From the NCBI GenBank assembly GCA_019163375.1, contig JAFLKK010000005.1:221511-285510 (forward strand): a stretch of DNA of 64,000 nt, written 5' to 3'. Under the pieces are notes generated by a model. The model searched no databases. It was not told the DNA's origin and worked only from the letters and a program-made list of their open reading frames with translations. The DNA comes from Paludibacter sp. (GTDB lineage: Bacteria > Bacteroidota > Bacteroidia > Bacteroidales > Paludibacteraceae). A program made the translations under genes and the position numbers. Below are positions 27,968 through 38,600 of the stretch, in pieces. Within the stretch, counting starts at the first letter, position 1; the number at the start of each line of letters is the position of its first letter.

Positions 27968-28711
27968 ATGTTTACAACAGAAATAGAAACTTTTATAAAA
28001 GATAGAAATTATCCCAGATTTGAACCAAAAGCTATTTTCTTTGACATGGATGGAGTACTTTTCGATTCGATGAAACATCATGCTTCATCGTGGGTAAAAG
28101 CCATGCTAAAAGTAGGATTGCCATTCACCGAACACGAAGCATTTATGAATGAAGGACGCACAGGAGCATCCACCATTGATGAAGTTTTCATTAAGATATA
28201 TGGAAGAAATGCTACTGATGAGGAAAAACAACAAATATATCATTTGAAATCAGATTTTTTCGAGTCGTGTGGTAAACCGGAAAGGATGCCATTTGCCATG
28301 GAATTGCTGACAAAAGTGAAGTCGCAACATTTGGAAATTTTCGTTGTAACAGGCTCGGGCCAACCTACATTGATTGATAGTTTGGATGGTAATTTTCCGG
28401 GGATGTTTCACAAAGAAAAAATGGTCACTGCCTTTGATGTAAAACATGGTAAACCGCATCCGGAGCCTTATCTGATGGCTTTAAAAAAATCGGGACTGCA
28501 GCCCTGGGAAGTGCTCGTTATCGAAAATGCACCACTTGGAGTAGAATCGGCCGCCTCGGCAGGACTTTTTACCATAGCTGTAAATACAGGTCCATTGGAT
28601 GCAGCTGTTTTAGCCAGCAGCGGAGCCGACATTGTGCTGGATGATATGGAAAATTTGTATGAAAAATGGGATCTATTTTCGAAAAAAGTTTCATCGTACA
28701 ATCAACAATAG
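27968..28711 (+). CDS. HAD-superfamily phosphatase/phosphomutase (beta-PGM-like)
   Basis: Cytoplasmic phosphotransferase of the HAD subfamily I with a helical cap. Motif I FFDMDGVLFDS (D26 nucleophile, D28 acid/base), motif II VTGSGQ, and motif III with KPHPEPY followed by VIENAPLGVESA. An in-frame TTG at 27962 precedes it, but the ATG at 27968 is preferred (247 aa). It ends 27 bp before hisD and probably shares a transcript with hisD and hisC. The substrate is unknown; histidinol phosphate is one guess from context only. Confidence 0.85.
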   Translation: MFTTEIETFIKDRNYPRFEPKAIFFDMDGVLFDSMKHHASSWVKAMLKVGLPFTEHEAFMNEGRTGASTIDEVFIKIYGRNATDEEKQQIYHLKSDFFESCGKPERMPFAMELLTKVKSQHLEIFVVTGSGQPTLIDSLDGNFPGMFHKEKMVTAFDVKHGKPHPEPYLMALKKSGLQPWEVLVIENAPLGVESAASAGLFTIAVNTGPLDAAVLASSGADIVLDDMENLYEKWDLFSKKVSSYNQQ

Positions 28712-28738
28712 AATTTACAAAACACGAAATAAATTTGT

Positions 28739-30055
28739 ATGGAAGTAATTAAATACCCGGCTCGTACCGAATGGGCATCACTCCTCACCCGCCCCACTTT
28801 CGATAGCACCTCGTTATTCGACACAGTACAAAAAATACTTGATGAAGTACGCACTTCGGGCGATAAAGCCGTGATGAAATTCACCAAACAATTCGATAAA
28901 GTAGAGCTTACGCATTTGGAAGTTACCAAAGAAGAAATGCTTGAAGCCGAATTGCAGGTATCGTCCAATCTGAAACAAGCCATAGAAATGGCTCGTCGCA
29001 ATATTTGGAAGTTCCATTCCGAGCAACAACAGGATTTACCCGAGATTCAAACTTCACCGGGTGTATTTTGCTGGCAAAAAGCCATTGCTATCCAAAAAGT
29101 GGGACTATACGTACCGGGAGGCACAGCACCTTTATTTTCTACTGTTTTGATGCTGGGAATTCCTGCACAAATTGCCGAATGTCAGGAAATAGTATTGTGT
29201 ACACCGCCCAATAAGGAGGGGAAAATACACCCTGCCGTGTTGTATGCGGCTAAAGTAGCCGGTATCCATCGTATTTTCAAAATTGGTGGTACTCAAGCTA
29301 TTGCAGCTATGGCTTACGGAACAGAAACAGTTCCTAAAGTATATAAAATTTTTGGCCCGGGTAATCAATATGTCACTGCGGCCAAGCAATTGGTTTCGTT
29401 GCGCGACGTAGCAATCGACATGCCTGCCGGTCCATCGGAAGTAGAAGTGATAGCTGACGACTCGGCCAATCCTGCTTTTGTTGCTGCCGATTTACTCTCG
29501 CAAGCCGAACATGGTGTTGACAGTCAATCTATCCTGATCACTATCAGTGAAAAACTGGTAGATTTGGTGTTAGAACAGGTTGAATTGCAGGTAGAACAAT
29601 TACCACGCAAAGAGCTGGCACGTAAATCGTTGAAAAACAGTAAAATTATCGTTGTAAAAACACTTGAAGAAGCGGTGGAAATGACCAACGAATATGCTCC
29701 AGAACACCTTATCATTTCTACCCGATATTACATGGGTGTAGCAGCAAATATTGTAAATGCAGGTTCAGTATTCCTAGGAAACTATACGCCCGAGAGTGCC
29801 GGTGACTATGCTTCGGGCACCAATCACACCTTACCAACCAACGGATATGCTAAAGCGTATAGCGGTGTGAATCTGGATAGTTTTATCCGCAAAGTTACTT
29901 TTCAGCAAATTACTCAGGAAGGTTTGACTAATTTGAGCAATGCCATCATTTTAATGGCCGAAAGCGAAGAATTACAAGCACACAGCAATGCGGTTAAAGT
30001 AAGATTGCAAGAAGAAAAGGAGGTTATTGAAACCTATAGCAGCCATAGACGTTGA
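28739..30055 (+). CDS. hisD: Histidinol dehydrogenase
   Basis: Catalyses the last two steps of histidine synthesis, L-histidinol to L-histidine with two NAD+. Recognisable segments include KVGLYVPGGTAPLFSTVLM, IFGPGNQYVTAAKQ, DMPAGPSEVEVIAD, the zinc/substrate region SQAEHGVDSQS and the catalytic YAPEHLI (Glu-His). The 438-aa length is normal. hisG, which often precedes hisD in this phylum, is replaced here by a HAD gene. hisC follows after 83 bp. Confidence 0.96.
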   Translation: MEVIKYPARTEWASLLTRPTFDSTSLFDTVQKILDEVRTSGDKAVMKFTKQFDKVELTHLEVTKEEMLEAELQVSSNLKQAIEMARRNIWKFHSEQQQDLPEIQTSPGVFCWQKAIAIQKVGLYVPGGTAPLFSTVLMLGIPAQIAECQEIVLCTPPNKEGKIHPAVLYAAKVAGIHRIFKIGGTQAIAAMAYGTETVPKVYKIFGPGNQYVTAAKQLVSLRDVAIDMPAGPSEVEVIADDSANPAFVAADLLSQAEHGVDSQSILITISEKLVDLVLEQVELQVEQLPRKELARKSLKNSKIIVVKTLEEAVEMTNEYAPEHLIISTRYYMGVAANIVNAGSVFLGNYTPESAGDYASGTNHTLPTNGYAKAYSGVNLDSFIRKVTFQQITQEGLTNLSNAIILMAESEELQAHSNAVKVRLQEEKEVIETYSSHRR

Positions 30056-30138
30056 CAGTGATCAGTAAATAGTTATCAGTATCTACGAGTAACAGTTAAT
30101 AACGTGAACGAAGTGAGTAAATAACACGAAGTAAAAAA

Positions 30139-31167
30139 ATGAATTTAGACAAGCTTTTAAGAAATAATATCCGTTCCCTTCAACCCTACTCTTGCGCTCG
30201 TGACGAGTTCAAAGGGGAAGCGTCGGTTTACCTGGATGCGAACGAGAATCCCTACAATGCACCTTTTAATCGCTATCCCGATCCTTTACAATGGGAAGTG
30301 AAAGAACAGATCACCCGCGTGAAGGGTGTTCCCGCCGAAAACATCTTTTTGGGCAATGGAAGCGATGAACCGATCGACTTATTGTTTCGTGCCTTCTGCG
30401 AACCACGTATCGACAATGTGGTAGCTATTGAGCCAACGTATGGCATGTACAAAGTGAGTGCAAACATAAATGACGTGGAATACCGCAAGGTGATATTGGA
30501 TGAAAACTTCCAGTTTTCGGCTGATAAGTTACTCGATGCAACAAATCTGTATACCAAGATTATATGGCTTTGCTCCCCTAATAATCCGACCGGTAATAGT
30601 TTAGACCGTAACGAAATTATAAAACTACTGACTTCGTTCGAAGGAATAGTGGTACTGGATGAAGCCTATATCGACTTTGCTGCTGAAGGTAGTTTCTCGG
30701 AAATGCTATCGCACTACCCAAATCTGGTGATTTTGCAAACATTCTCCAAAGCATGGGGAAGCGCTGCTATCCGTCTGGGAATGGCATTTGCCTCGACCGA
30801 AATAATAGCGGTGCTCAATAAAATAAAATACCCTTACAATATCAATATACTGACTCAAAAACAAGCCTTATTAGCTCTGAAAAACGATGCGCAGGTAAAA
30901 CAATGGGTTAAAACATTGCTCGCCGAACGTGCCGTATTAGTTGAAGCGTTGCAACAATTACCGATTGTACAACACATATACCCTACAGATGCAAATTTTG
31001 TGTTGGTAAAAGTGGATGATGCAAATGCACTGTATCACTATTTAGTTGACAAGAGCATTATTGTTCGTAACCGCAATACGGTTTCGTTATGTTTGGGTTG
31101 TGTACGCATTACGGTTGGAACTCCCGAAGAGAATAGAATTCTATTGGAAGAGCTGAAAAAGTTCTAA
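30139..31167 (+). CDS. hisC: Histidinol-phosphate aminotransferase
   Basis: PLP-dependent fold-type I aminotransferase making histidinol phosphate from imidazole acetol phosphate and glutamate. LDANENPYN at 32-40 is the substrate-side motif, NGSDEPID at 73-80 binds the cofactor phosphate side, D174 (VLDEAY) contacts the pyridine nitrogen, and K204 (FSKAWG) is the Schiff-base lysine. The 342-aa length is normal. It completes HAD-hisD-hisC; no hisB follows. Confidence 0.95.
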   Translation: MNLDKLLRNNIRSLQPYSCARDEFKGEASVYLDANENPYNAPFNRYPDPLQWEVKEQITRVKGVPAENIFLGNGSDEPIDLLFRAFCEPRIDNVVAIEPTYGMYKVSANINDVEYRKVILDENFQFSADKLLDATNLYTKIIWLCSPNNPTGNSLDRNEIIKLLTSFEGIVVLDEAYIDFAAEGSFSEMLSHYPNLVILQTFSKAWGSAAIRLGMAFASTEIIAVLNKIKYPYNINILTQKQALLALKNDAQVKQWVKTLLAERAVLVEALQQLPIVQHIYPTDANFVLVKVDDANALYHYLVDKSIIVRNRNTVSLCLGCVRITVGTPEENRILLEELKKF

Positions 31168-31183
31168 TTTCAATTTATTTTAT

Positions 31184-31224
31184 ACAAGTACGGCGTGTAG
31201 TTTTAAACTATACGCCGTACTTGT
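31184..31224. terminator. Terminator between hisC and the DUF1304 gene
   Basis: A 20-bp stem with one G-T pair (31184-31203 and 31205-31224, core TACGGCGTGTAG) lies between convergent genes. A T-rich tail follows on the plus strand. Confidence 0.8.
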
Positions 31225-31240
31225 ATTTTCTATTTCCGTT

Positions 31241-31606
31241 TTAATTGGCCAATAAAACAACTATCAAGGTGACAATAGCCGGTAGTGCCTGCACAAAGAA
31301 TATCTTTTTATCGGCAGTTACAGCACCATAAATTCCGGCGATAGCAACGCAACTCAGAAAAAATACCGAGATATTTGTTTTCCAAATCATATCGGATATA
31401 AAAAATGTCCATATCAAACCGGCAGCTAAAAACCCATTGTACAAACCCTGATTAGCAGCTAATCCTTTTGTGGGCTTAAACAGTTCATCGGGTAATGACT
31501 TAAATGTCTTTTTTCCAGCCGACTCCCATGCAAACATTTCCATCCATAAAATATAGATATGCTCGAGTGCCACCAGTGCTATTAAAAGTGATGCTATTAT
31601 TGCCAT
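31241..31606 (-). CDS. DUF1304-family small membrane protein
   Basis: A 121-aa protein with four hydrophobic helices. The family signature is clear: LEHIYILWMEMFAW, then KGLAANQGLYNGFLAAGL. Its function is unknown. It sits 31 bp downstream of the GNAT gene and probably shares its promoter. Confidence 0.85.
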   Translation of the reverse strand: MAIIASLLIALVALEHIYILWMEMFAWESAGKKTFKSLPDELFKPTKGLAANQGLYNGFLAAGLIWTFFISDMIWKTNISVFFLSCVAIAGIYGAVTADKKIFFVQALPAIVTLIVVLLAN

Positions 31607-31637
31607 AAGTTATTGTTTGGTGTCTACTTAGTTACTA

Positions 31638-32093
31638 TTATTTCGAAAGCTGTTTACACATTTTATAGTGAGGGATATTTATCTCCATAAACTCGTCACT
31701 GATGATTTCGTATCCGAGTTTGTCGTAAAATCCAATAGCAGCCTTTCGGGCATTGAGCAACATGGTTTTAAATCCTTTCATCTTAGACGATTCTTCTGCA
31801 AAAACAACCAATGCACGTCCAATATTCAACGATCTCCAATCCTCGTCAACTGCCACTTGTCTCATTTTTATTTCGTCGGCATTTAATTTGGTCAGTATAA
31901 GTACACCAACCATGTCATTATTTACAAATGCACCAATGTGAACGTCATCCTTTTCTGCATCCAGATTGGCATCATACAAACTCATTCCTAAGGGCTTTCT
32001 GAGCACTTTATCTCTCAAAACCAGTTCCTTTGTATAATCAGGAGTATTATAACTAATCTCTCTGATTTGTATTTTATCTCTGTTCTCAATCAT
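31638..32093 (-). CDS. GNAT-family N-acetyltransferase
   Basis: Acetyl-CoA-dependent acetyltransferase of unknown substrate. The fold is recognisable from MRQVAVDEDWRSLNIGRALV (the acetyl-CoA pyrophosphate loop, with N-I-G-R-A in place of G-x-G-x-A/G) and LNARKAAIGFYDKLGYE. The length (151 aa) is typical of a single GNAT domain. It leads a two-gene transcript with the DUF1304 gene. Confidence 0.88.
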   Translation of the reverse strand: MIENRDKIQIREISYNTPDYTKELVLRDKVLRKPLGMSLYDANLDAEKDDVHIGAFVNNDMVGVLILTKLNADEIKMRQVAVDEDWRSLNIGRALVVFAEESSKMKGFKTMLLNARKAAIGFYDKLGYEIISDEFMEINIPHYKMCKQLSK

Positions 32094-32198
32094 CAGTACC
32101 TCCTTTCATAATTATTTCAAACTTACCATCTAACATTCTATGGTTTAGATAAGTTTTTTGTATTTCAAAATTCCTTCTGTAAGCGAATTCAATTTTGG

Positions 32199-32229
32199 CA
32201 AATATACAACTAGTTTTAATAAAATCAAA
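32199..32229 (-). promoter_or_regulatory. Promoter of the GNAT-DUF1304 pair
   Basis: On the minus strand TTTG (plus 32226-32229) is 19 nt from TATATTTG (plus 32199-32206). Confidence 0.75.
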
Positions 32230-33055
32230 AAAATAATCTCATTGTATATATATCCATTTCAAAATGTTTGTATCTTTGAACATTAATTATATATAATTGT
32301 TTTTCAGACTTGGGAACATACTTTTTTGGATAGATATGCATCTTCGCTCTGCGAGATAAGCGAGATCTGCCGGAAATAAAAATATCTTTGGGATATCTCA
32401 TTGAATATTTTCTCCCGCAAATTTCGCTTATATAAATAGTGATCAGACTAAAAATCCATTTTTTTCGCTAGATCAGCGTATTCTCTACGCGTTAAGCCGC
32501 AAAAATACGGTCAGACGCTACGCTTGACACCTGCAATGAAGCCTGCAAACTCTGCAATGGCCTCTTAGACTGTTACATTGTCAGTTATAAGGTCTGCAAT
32601 GAGGTCTTTAGACTGTGCAATGACCTCTTTGACTGTTACAATGTCAGCTTTTAGCCCCGTAGAGGAATTTTGAACCATTGCAGAGGAGTTTTTGAACGCT
32701 GCAGAGCATAGTTGAACCGTTTCAGAGGATAGTTTATCAAACGCAAATAAACCATACCAACTATAACAAGACATTGAAATCAGCGCACAGCTTATTTATC
32801 TCTTTTAGGTAGAGAATAGCTTGTAATATCGGCTACCTTTTTAGTTGGATTTATAAAATGATTGGTCGACAAATGATTTGTATGTGCACTATTTGAAAAG
32901 TTATAATAATATTTATACGTATTTTTATCACTTTCGTCCCCCTTTTTTCTTTGGTTCACCGAGTTTAACAAAAAAATAAATATGAAATAGACTACTTTTG
33001 AACTATTGAAACGCTCATCAATTAAAAAAAATTTAAACCAATAATTATTTCACGC
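32230..33055. other. Long noncoding region before the efflux operon
   Basis: An 826-bp stretch without a convincing gene. It holds a TATCTTTG element (32271-32278), a 21-nt periodic array (32531-32740, listed separately), and a near-palindrome ATTGGTCGACAAAT (32861-32874) resembling the ETF operator at 19971. No clear promoter for the RND operon could be placed. Confidence 0.5.
32531..32740. repeat. Tandem array, ten degenerate 21-nt units
   Basis: Ten consecutive units of exactly 21 nt. Units start at 32531, 32552, 32573, 32594, 32615, 32636, 32657, 32678, 32699 and 32720. Most begin with a form of TGCAATG or TGCAGAG. Units 2-3 and 5-6 resemble each other, giving a 63-nt higher-order repeat. 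Because 21 is a multiple of 3, a minus-strand frame stays open across the array and reads as degenerate heptads, but it has no sign of being a gene. Confidence 0.85.
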
Positions 33056-34486
33056 ATGTTCAGAAAAAAGAAACAGATGCTACTGATGGTAGCTATGATC
33101 CTGGGAGGAACATTACTTTCCTTTGCTCAGGAAACCGAGAGACTAACGCTCGAGAAAGCCATACAAATGGCTTTAAAAAACAACACCAACATAATCAACT
33201 CAAAGATTGATCTTAAAATTGCCCAGAAGAAAATTTGGGAAACAACAGCTAAGGGTTTGCCACACGTTGATGTAAAATCGAGTTACCAACATCTCTTCTC
33301 GGTTCCGGTTATGAGTTTTCCGGGCACAGAATTGTCGAAAACCCATGTCCCGATGGATCCGGCTACCGGAATAGGAACCACGAGCGAAGTACAATTATCG
33401 ACCGGCGAAAGCATATATATGAATAATGTTGCCGGAACTCCTATTGCCCTAGGTGTAAAAGATAATATAACTGCCGATCTTACGGTTTCGCAATTGATTT
33501 TTAGCGGATCGTATATTGTTGGATTGCAGGCTACTAAAGTATATTACAATTTTTCGAAGCAAACGGATGAGAAAACAAAACTCGATGTGGCTGAAACGGT
33601 TGTAAATACCTATCATATGTTGCAATTGGCCGAAGAGAGTCGAAAGATATTAACTCAGAATCTGGATAATATCAACAAAACGTTGTCGGAAATCACAGAG
33701 ATGAATAAACAGGGATTTCTCGAAAAGACGGATGTTGACCAACTGGAGGTTACGGCCAATAATGTTCGAAACATGATGAACCAGATTGATAGTAATCTGG
33801 ACTTAGGGTATCGGTTGCTGAAAATTCAACTAGGGTTACAGGAATCAACTAAGCTGGAACTTGCAGATGAAATGGAATCGGGCGACGCACTAATGAAATC
33901 AAGCATGTTACTTACAGCGGAACAATTCAATATAAACAGAAACGTGGATTATCAGCTTATTCAATCGGCTGAGAAAATTGCAAAACTGGATTTGAACCTT
34001 TCTAAAATGGTTTTTCTACCGACAATATCAGGCTTCTACAATCACAACGAACAATTAAACAGCACATCTTTCAATTTTTCCCCCAGAGATTTAGTTGGTA
34101 TCAATCTTACGTTACCTATTTTTAGTAGTGGCGAACGATTGGCTGTTGTGTCGCAAAAACGCATGTCGTTGGAAAAAGCCCAGAACACAAGCAAATATGT
34201 ATCCAGCAGTTTACAGATGCAGGCAAGCCAGTATCAGACCGATGTAAAACTGAAACTGGAAAGATACCTCAATCAGAAAAAAAACAAGGAACTTTCCGAC
34301 GATATATATCAACGAACGATGGAGAAGTACAAACAGGGAATATCATCGAGCATGGATCTAATGACCAGCCAGAACCAATACCTGACCAACCTCACCAATT
34401 ATTATCAAAGCATATATGATTTACAGGGTGCAAGATCCAAACTGGAAAAAATGTACAATATCAATCAAGACAGTTTAAATAAATAG
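33056..34486 (+). CDS. TolC-family outer-membrane efflux protein
   Basis: Outer-membrane exit duct of a tripartite RND pump. A signal peptide is present (MFRKKKQ, hydrophobic core, cleavage near SFAQ-E, about residue 25). LTLEKAIQMALKNNTNI is the usual start of the mature TolC fold, and two long coiled helices per repeat follow (about 150-270 and 350-470). The 476-aa length is normal. It is the first gene of the outer-membrane protein/adaptor/pump operon, 25 bp ahead of the adaptor gene. Confidence 0.92.
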   Translation: MFRKKKQMLLMVAMILGGTLLSFAQETERLTLEKAIQMALKNNTNIINSKIDLKIAQKKIWETTAKGLPHVDVKSSYQHLFSVPVMSFPGTELSKTHVPMDPATGIGTTSEVQLSTGESIYMNNVAGTPIALGVKDNITADLTVSQLIFSGSYIVGLQATKVYYNFSKQTDEKTKLDVAETVVNTYHMLQLAEESRKILTQNLDNINKTLSEITEMNKQGFLEKTDVDQLEVTANNVRNMMNQIDSNLDLGYRLLKIQLGLQESTKLELADEMESGDALMKSSMLLTAEQFNINRNVDYQLIQSAEKIAKLDLNLSKMVFLPTISGFYNHNEQLNSTSFNFSPRDLVGINLTLPIFSSGERLAVVSQKRMSLEKAQNTSKYVSSSLQMQASQYQTDVKLKLERYLNQKKNKELSDDIYQRTMEKYKQGISSSMDLMTSQNQYLTNLTNYYQSIYDLQGARSKLEKMYNINQDSLNK

Positions 34487-34511
34487 ATACTAAAACATAA
34501 ACATAATTACA

Positions 34512-35624
34512 ATGAGAAAAATTATTTATTATTCAGTACTCATCGTTTTTTTATCGTCGTGCTCATCCTCCGACAAAAAAGCTGAGCTAGCCAAACTAAA
34601 ACTTCAACGTGATCAGCTAAACACCGAAATTTCAAAGCTCGAAAATGAAGTCAATCCCGGAAATAAAAATGACTCTAAATCTGTAACAGTGAGTGTTACC
34701 GATGCAGTTGAAACAGTATTTAATCATTATATTCAGGTTCAGGGCACCGTAGATGGTGATCAGAATATTGCTGTCAGCCCACAGATACCGGGTATTGTTA
34801 CAGCCGTTTATGTAAAAGAAGGATCGAACGTGGGGAAAGGTCAGTTGTTGGCCGAACTCGATGGTCGGGTTTTGAAGCAATCGCTCGAAGAGGTGAAAAC
34901 ACAACTGGTACTTGCCAATAGTATCTTCCAAAAACAAAGCGCCCTTTGGGATAAAAAAATTGGCAGCGAGGTTCAATACCTTCAGGCTAAAACCAATAAA
35001 GAATCATTGGAACAACGTTTAGAAACAATGAGAGAGCAGCTTAAACAAGCCAGAATTGTGTCGCCCATTTCCGGAACCGTTGAAAGTGTGCCTTTACGCG
35101 TTGGACAAAGCGTATCGCCGGGCGTACCTACTTCTACCATTCGTGTTATCAATATGAGTGTGGCTAAAATTTCGGCTGATGTATCGGAAGCATACGCAAG
35201 CCGCATACACGATGGCAATTCGGTATTGGTAAACTTCCCGGATGTGGGCAAGGATATTGAAACAAAACTTACTTTTGCCGGTCGGTTTATCGACCCCACC
35301 AACCGTACTTTCAAAGTTGAATGTAAAGTTTCGTCGAAAGATTTGGTACTACGTGCCAATATGATTGCCTATATCAAGATTAAAGATTACAGCAACAATA
35401 AGGCTATCAGTTTGCCGGTGAACTATGTTCAGAACGACCAGAAAGGCAAGTTTATTTATGTAGCCAAACAAAAAGGTACCGGTTGGATAGCCGATAAAAG
35501 AACAATCAAAACCGGAAAAGATTACGATGGACTTGTTGAAGTCCTTGAAGGAATTAATACGGGTGAAAAGATTGTTTCGGCAGGCTTCCAAAATCTGAAC
35601 GCCGGTTCAAGTATAGTTTTCTAA
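34512..35624 (+). CDS. RND efflux periplasmic adaptor (membrane fusion lipoprotein)
   Basis: Links the inner-membrane pump to the TolC channel. A lipoprotein signal ends at the lipobox LSSC (Cys near 17). A short Lys/Leu/Glu coiled coil follows at about 20-45. Then come the biotinyl-lipoyl half (PQIPGIVTAVYVKEGSNVGKG), the alpha hairpin (about 120-180), its second lipoyl half (IVSPISGTVESVPLRVGQSV) and the beta-barrel. The 370-aa length is usual. It starts 25 bp after the TolC gene and ends 9 bp before the pump gene. Confidence 0.92.
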   Translation: MRKIIYYSVLIVFLSSCSSSDKKAELAKLKLQRDQLNTEISKLENEVNPGNKNDSKSVTVSVTDAVETVFNHYIQVQGTVDGDQNIAVSPQIPGIVTAVYVKEGSNVGKGQLLAELDGRVLKQSLEEVKTQLVLANSIFQKQSALWDKKIGSEVQYLQAKTNKESLEQRLETMREQLKQARIVSPISGTVESVPLRVGQSVSPGVPTSTIRVINMSVAKISADVSEAYASRIHDGNSVLVNFPDVGKDIETKLTFAGRFIDPTNRTFKVECKVSSKDLVLRANMIAYIKIKDYSNNKAISLPVNYVQNDQKGKFIYVAKQKGTGWIADKRTIKTGKDYDGLVEVLEGINTGEKIVSAGFQNLNAGSSIVF

Positions 35625-35633
35625 TTTCCAAAA

Positions 35634-38600
35634 ATGACCAATATGCCGAAAGAAAACAAGTTTAAGCAGTTTTTTGCAACGAACTGGGCCATCGATAACA
35701 GGACAAGTGTTTATGTGCTTGCCGTCCTGATTACGATTCTGGGGATGATGAATTATTACTCTATTCCCAAAGAACAGTTCCCGCAAGTAGTTATACCCTA
35801 TATAGTTGTCAATACAGCATACCCCGGAACTTCACCCGAGGATATTGAAAATCTGGTGACCCGCCCTATCGAAAAACAACTGAAATCGATAGCGGATGTA
35901 AAGAAAATGACCAGTAGTTCGGTTCCTGACTTCTCGTCCATCATCGTTGAGTTTGATCCCGATCTGTCCATCGAAACCGCCAAACAACGGGTGCGCGATG
36001 CTGTGGATAAGTCAAAAAGCGATTTGCCTACCGACTTACCTACTCAACCCTCTATCATGGACATTGATATTTCTGAGATGCCCGTTATGTACCTCAATAT
36101 TTCGGGTAATTATGACCTGGACAAACTGAAACATTATGCCAAAATAGCTCAGGATAAAATTGAAGGTCTGAAAGAGATTACCCGTGTGGATATTGTTGGA
36201 GCACTTGATCGCGAAATACAGATTAATGCCGATATTTTCAAAATGCAGGCTGCTAAAGTGACGTTTAGTGATATCGAACGGGCTGTAGCTATGGAAAATA
36301 TGACCATTTCGGGAGGCTCGCTAACGAATAATGGTATCAGAAATTCGGTTCGTATCAAAGGACAGTTTGCCGATGTGGAAACATTGAAAAACATTGTGGT
36401 TCATTCGTCAAGCGGTGCCTATGTAAAGCTTACCGACATTGCCGAAGTGGAAGACAGTCATAAAGACCAGGAAAGTTTTGCACGTTTGGATGGTAAAAAT
36501 GTAATCACCCTCAACGTGGTAAAAAAGAGTGGAGCTAACCTGCTCGATGCCTCCGACCAGATAAAAGATATTGTTGAAAATGAGCTGAAAGGGCATGAGT
36601 TTCCGAAGGATATGGAAATTACCATTACCGGCGATCAGAGTCGTTTTACGCGAAACACCCTCGAGGAACTGAACAACACCATTATCATCGGTTTTATTCT
36701 GGTTACCATCGTGTTGATGTTTTTTATGGGTTTCACCAACGCATTTTTTGTAGGATTATCTGTTCCGCTGTCCATATTTGTGGCCTATCTGGTTCTTCCG
36801 GGACTGGGATATACCATGAACATGATTGTAATGTTTGCCTTTATTTTCGCATTGGGAATTGTAGTGGACGATGCCATTGTGGTGATTGAAAATACCCATC
36901 GTCTGCATCGTAAACATCCCGACATCAATATAGCGGCAAAAATGGCTGCAGGTGAAGTATTTATGCCTATCTTTTCAGGAACACTTACCACCCTTGCTCC
37001 TTTCTTTCCGCTGGCTTTCTGGCCGGGTATAGTTGGGCAGTTTATGCATTATCTGCCGGTAACGCTTATAATTACACTGTTTGCATCGCTCTTTGTGGCC
37101 TACGTGTTCAATCCGGTGTTTGCTGTTTCGTTTATGAAACACGAATACGATAACAACGTACAATTCAAAGGAAGTGCATGGAAACGCTATAAAACGGTAA
37201 TTATCGTTATGCTTTCTTTTGCAATCATCTTCTACCTCACTAAATCATACGGACTGGCTAACTTCCTGGTATTTGGTGTATTGATGCTACTGTTTTATCA
37301 TTATGTTTTGGTAAAAGCCATTACTATATTTCAGGAGAAAATATGGCCTTACTTTATGGCTGTTTACGAACGTCAGCTTACAACTATTCTTAAAGGATCA
37401 CGTCCGATGTGGATTTTGGGTGGAATGATCGGGCTATTCCTGGTCACCATTGTTATCACCGGAATGGTAAAACCAACAGTACTGTTCTTCCCCGAAAGTG
37501 ATCCGAATAACATTTATGTTTACATCAAAATGCCGGGTGGTACCCATCAGAGTGTAACGGATAGTATTACAAGTATAGCCGAACAGCGGGTATATAAAGC
37601 ATTGGGGAAAAATAATCCTGATATTGAATCCATCATTTCGAACGTTACCATTGGTGCCGAAGAAGAAGGATTTACCACTACAGGAACCCCATTTAATAAA
37701 GGAAAAGTTTCTATCAACTTTGTAGAGCATAAATTGCGGACTACCGGCATCTCATCTACCGAATATATGAATATTATTCGTAAAGAAGTAGCCGACATTC
37801 CCGGTGCCGAGATTACGGTTGACAAAAACCAAAATGGTCCGCCTACCGGAAAACCGATTAATATTGAGATTACCAGTGAAAACCTGGAAAATCTGGTATC
37901 AGATGCTTTCGCTTTCCAGACTTATCTTGATTCATTGAAAATTCCGGGAGTTGAAGATTTAAAAACCGACTTCGAAACAAATTCACCGGAAATAATCGTG
38001 AAAATAGATCGTGACCGGGCGCAGCGACTTGGTCTTTCAACCGGACAAATCGGCTTGGAAATACGGACTGCTCTGTACGGAAAAGAGATATCGAAACTAA
38101 AGCAGGATGAGGATGAATACCCCATTATGGTTCGGTACAACAAAATTACCCGCGAAAATATCAATGCATTGGTAAATCTGGAAATCACCTACAGGGACAT
38201 GAATTCCGGTCAATTGCGAAGTATTCCATTGTCCACAGTGGCAACTATTAATTATACTTCGTCGTATGCAGGTATCAAACGGTTAGATCAAAAGCGGGTT
38301 ATCACTGTCTTTTCAAATGTGCTGTCAGGTTATTCTGCCAACGATATCGTTCCGGTTATTAATCGCGAAGCAAAAAAGTTTAATTTCCACGAAGGAACAG
38401 TTGTAAAACTAACCGGCGAGCAAGAAGATCAGGCCGAAACCGCCAACTTCCTGATGATGGCTATGATTATTGCACTGGGTGCTATTTTCTTTATCCTTAT
38501 CACGCAATTTGGGTCGGTAAGTAAATCGCTTATTATTCTAAGCGAAGTTATTTTCAGCATTATCGGGGTTTTGCTTGGTGTAATGATTTTCAATATGGAT

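Noticed and set aside
32565-32774. 69-codon minus frame across the other 21-nt array
   Set aside because: Same reason: the period preserves the frame. Codon use and context do not support a gene.
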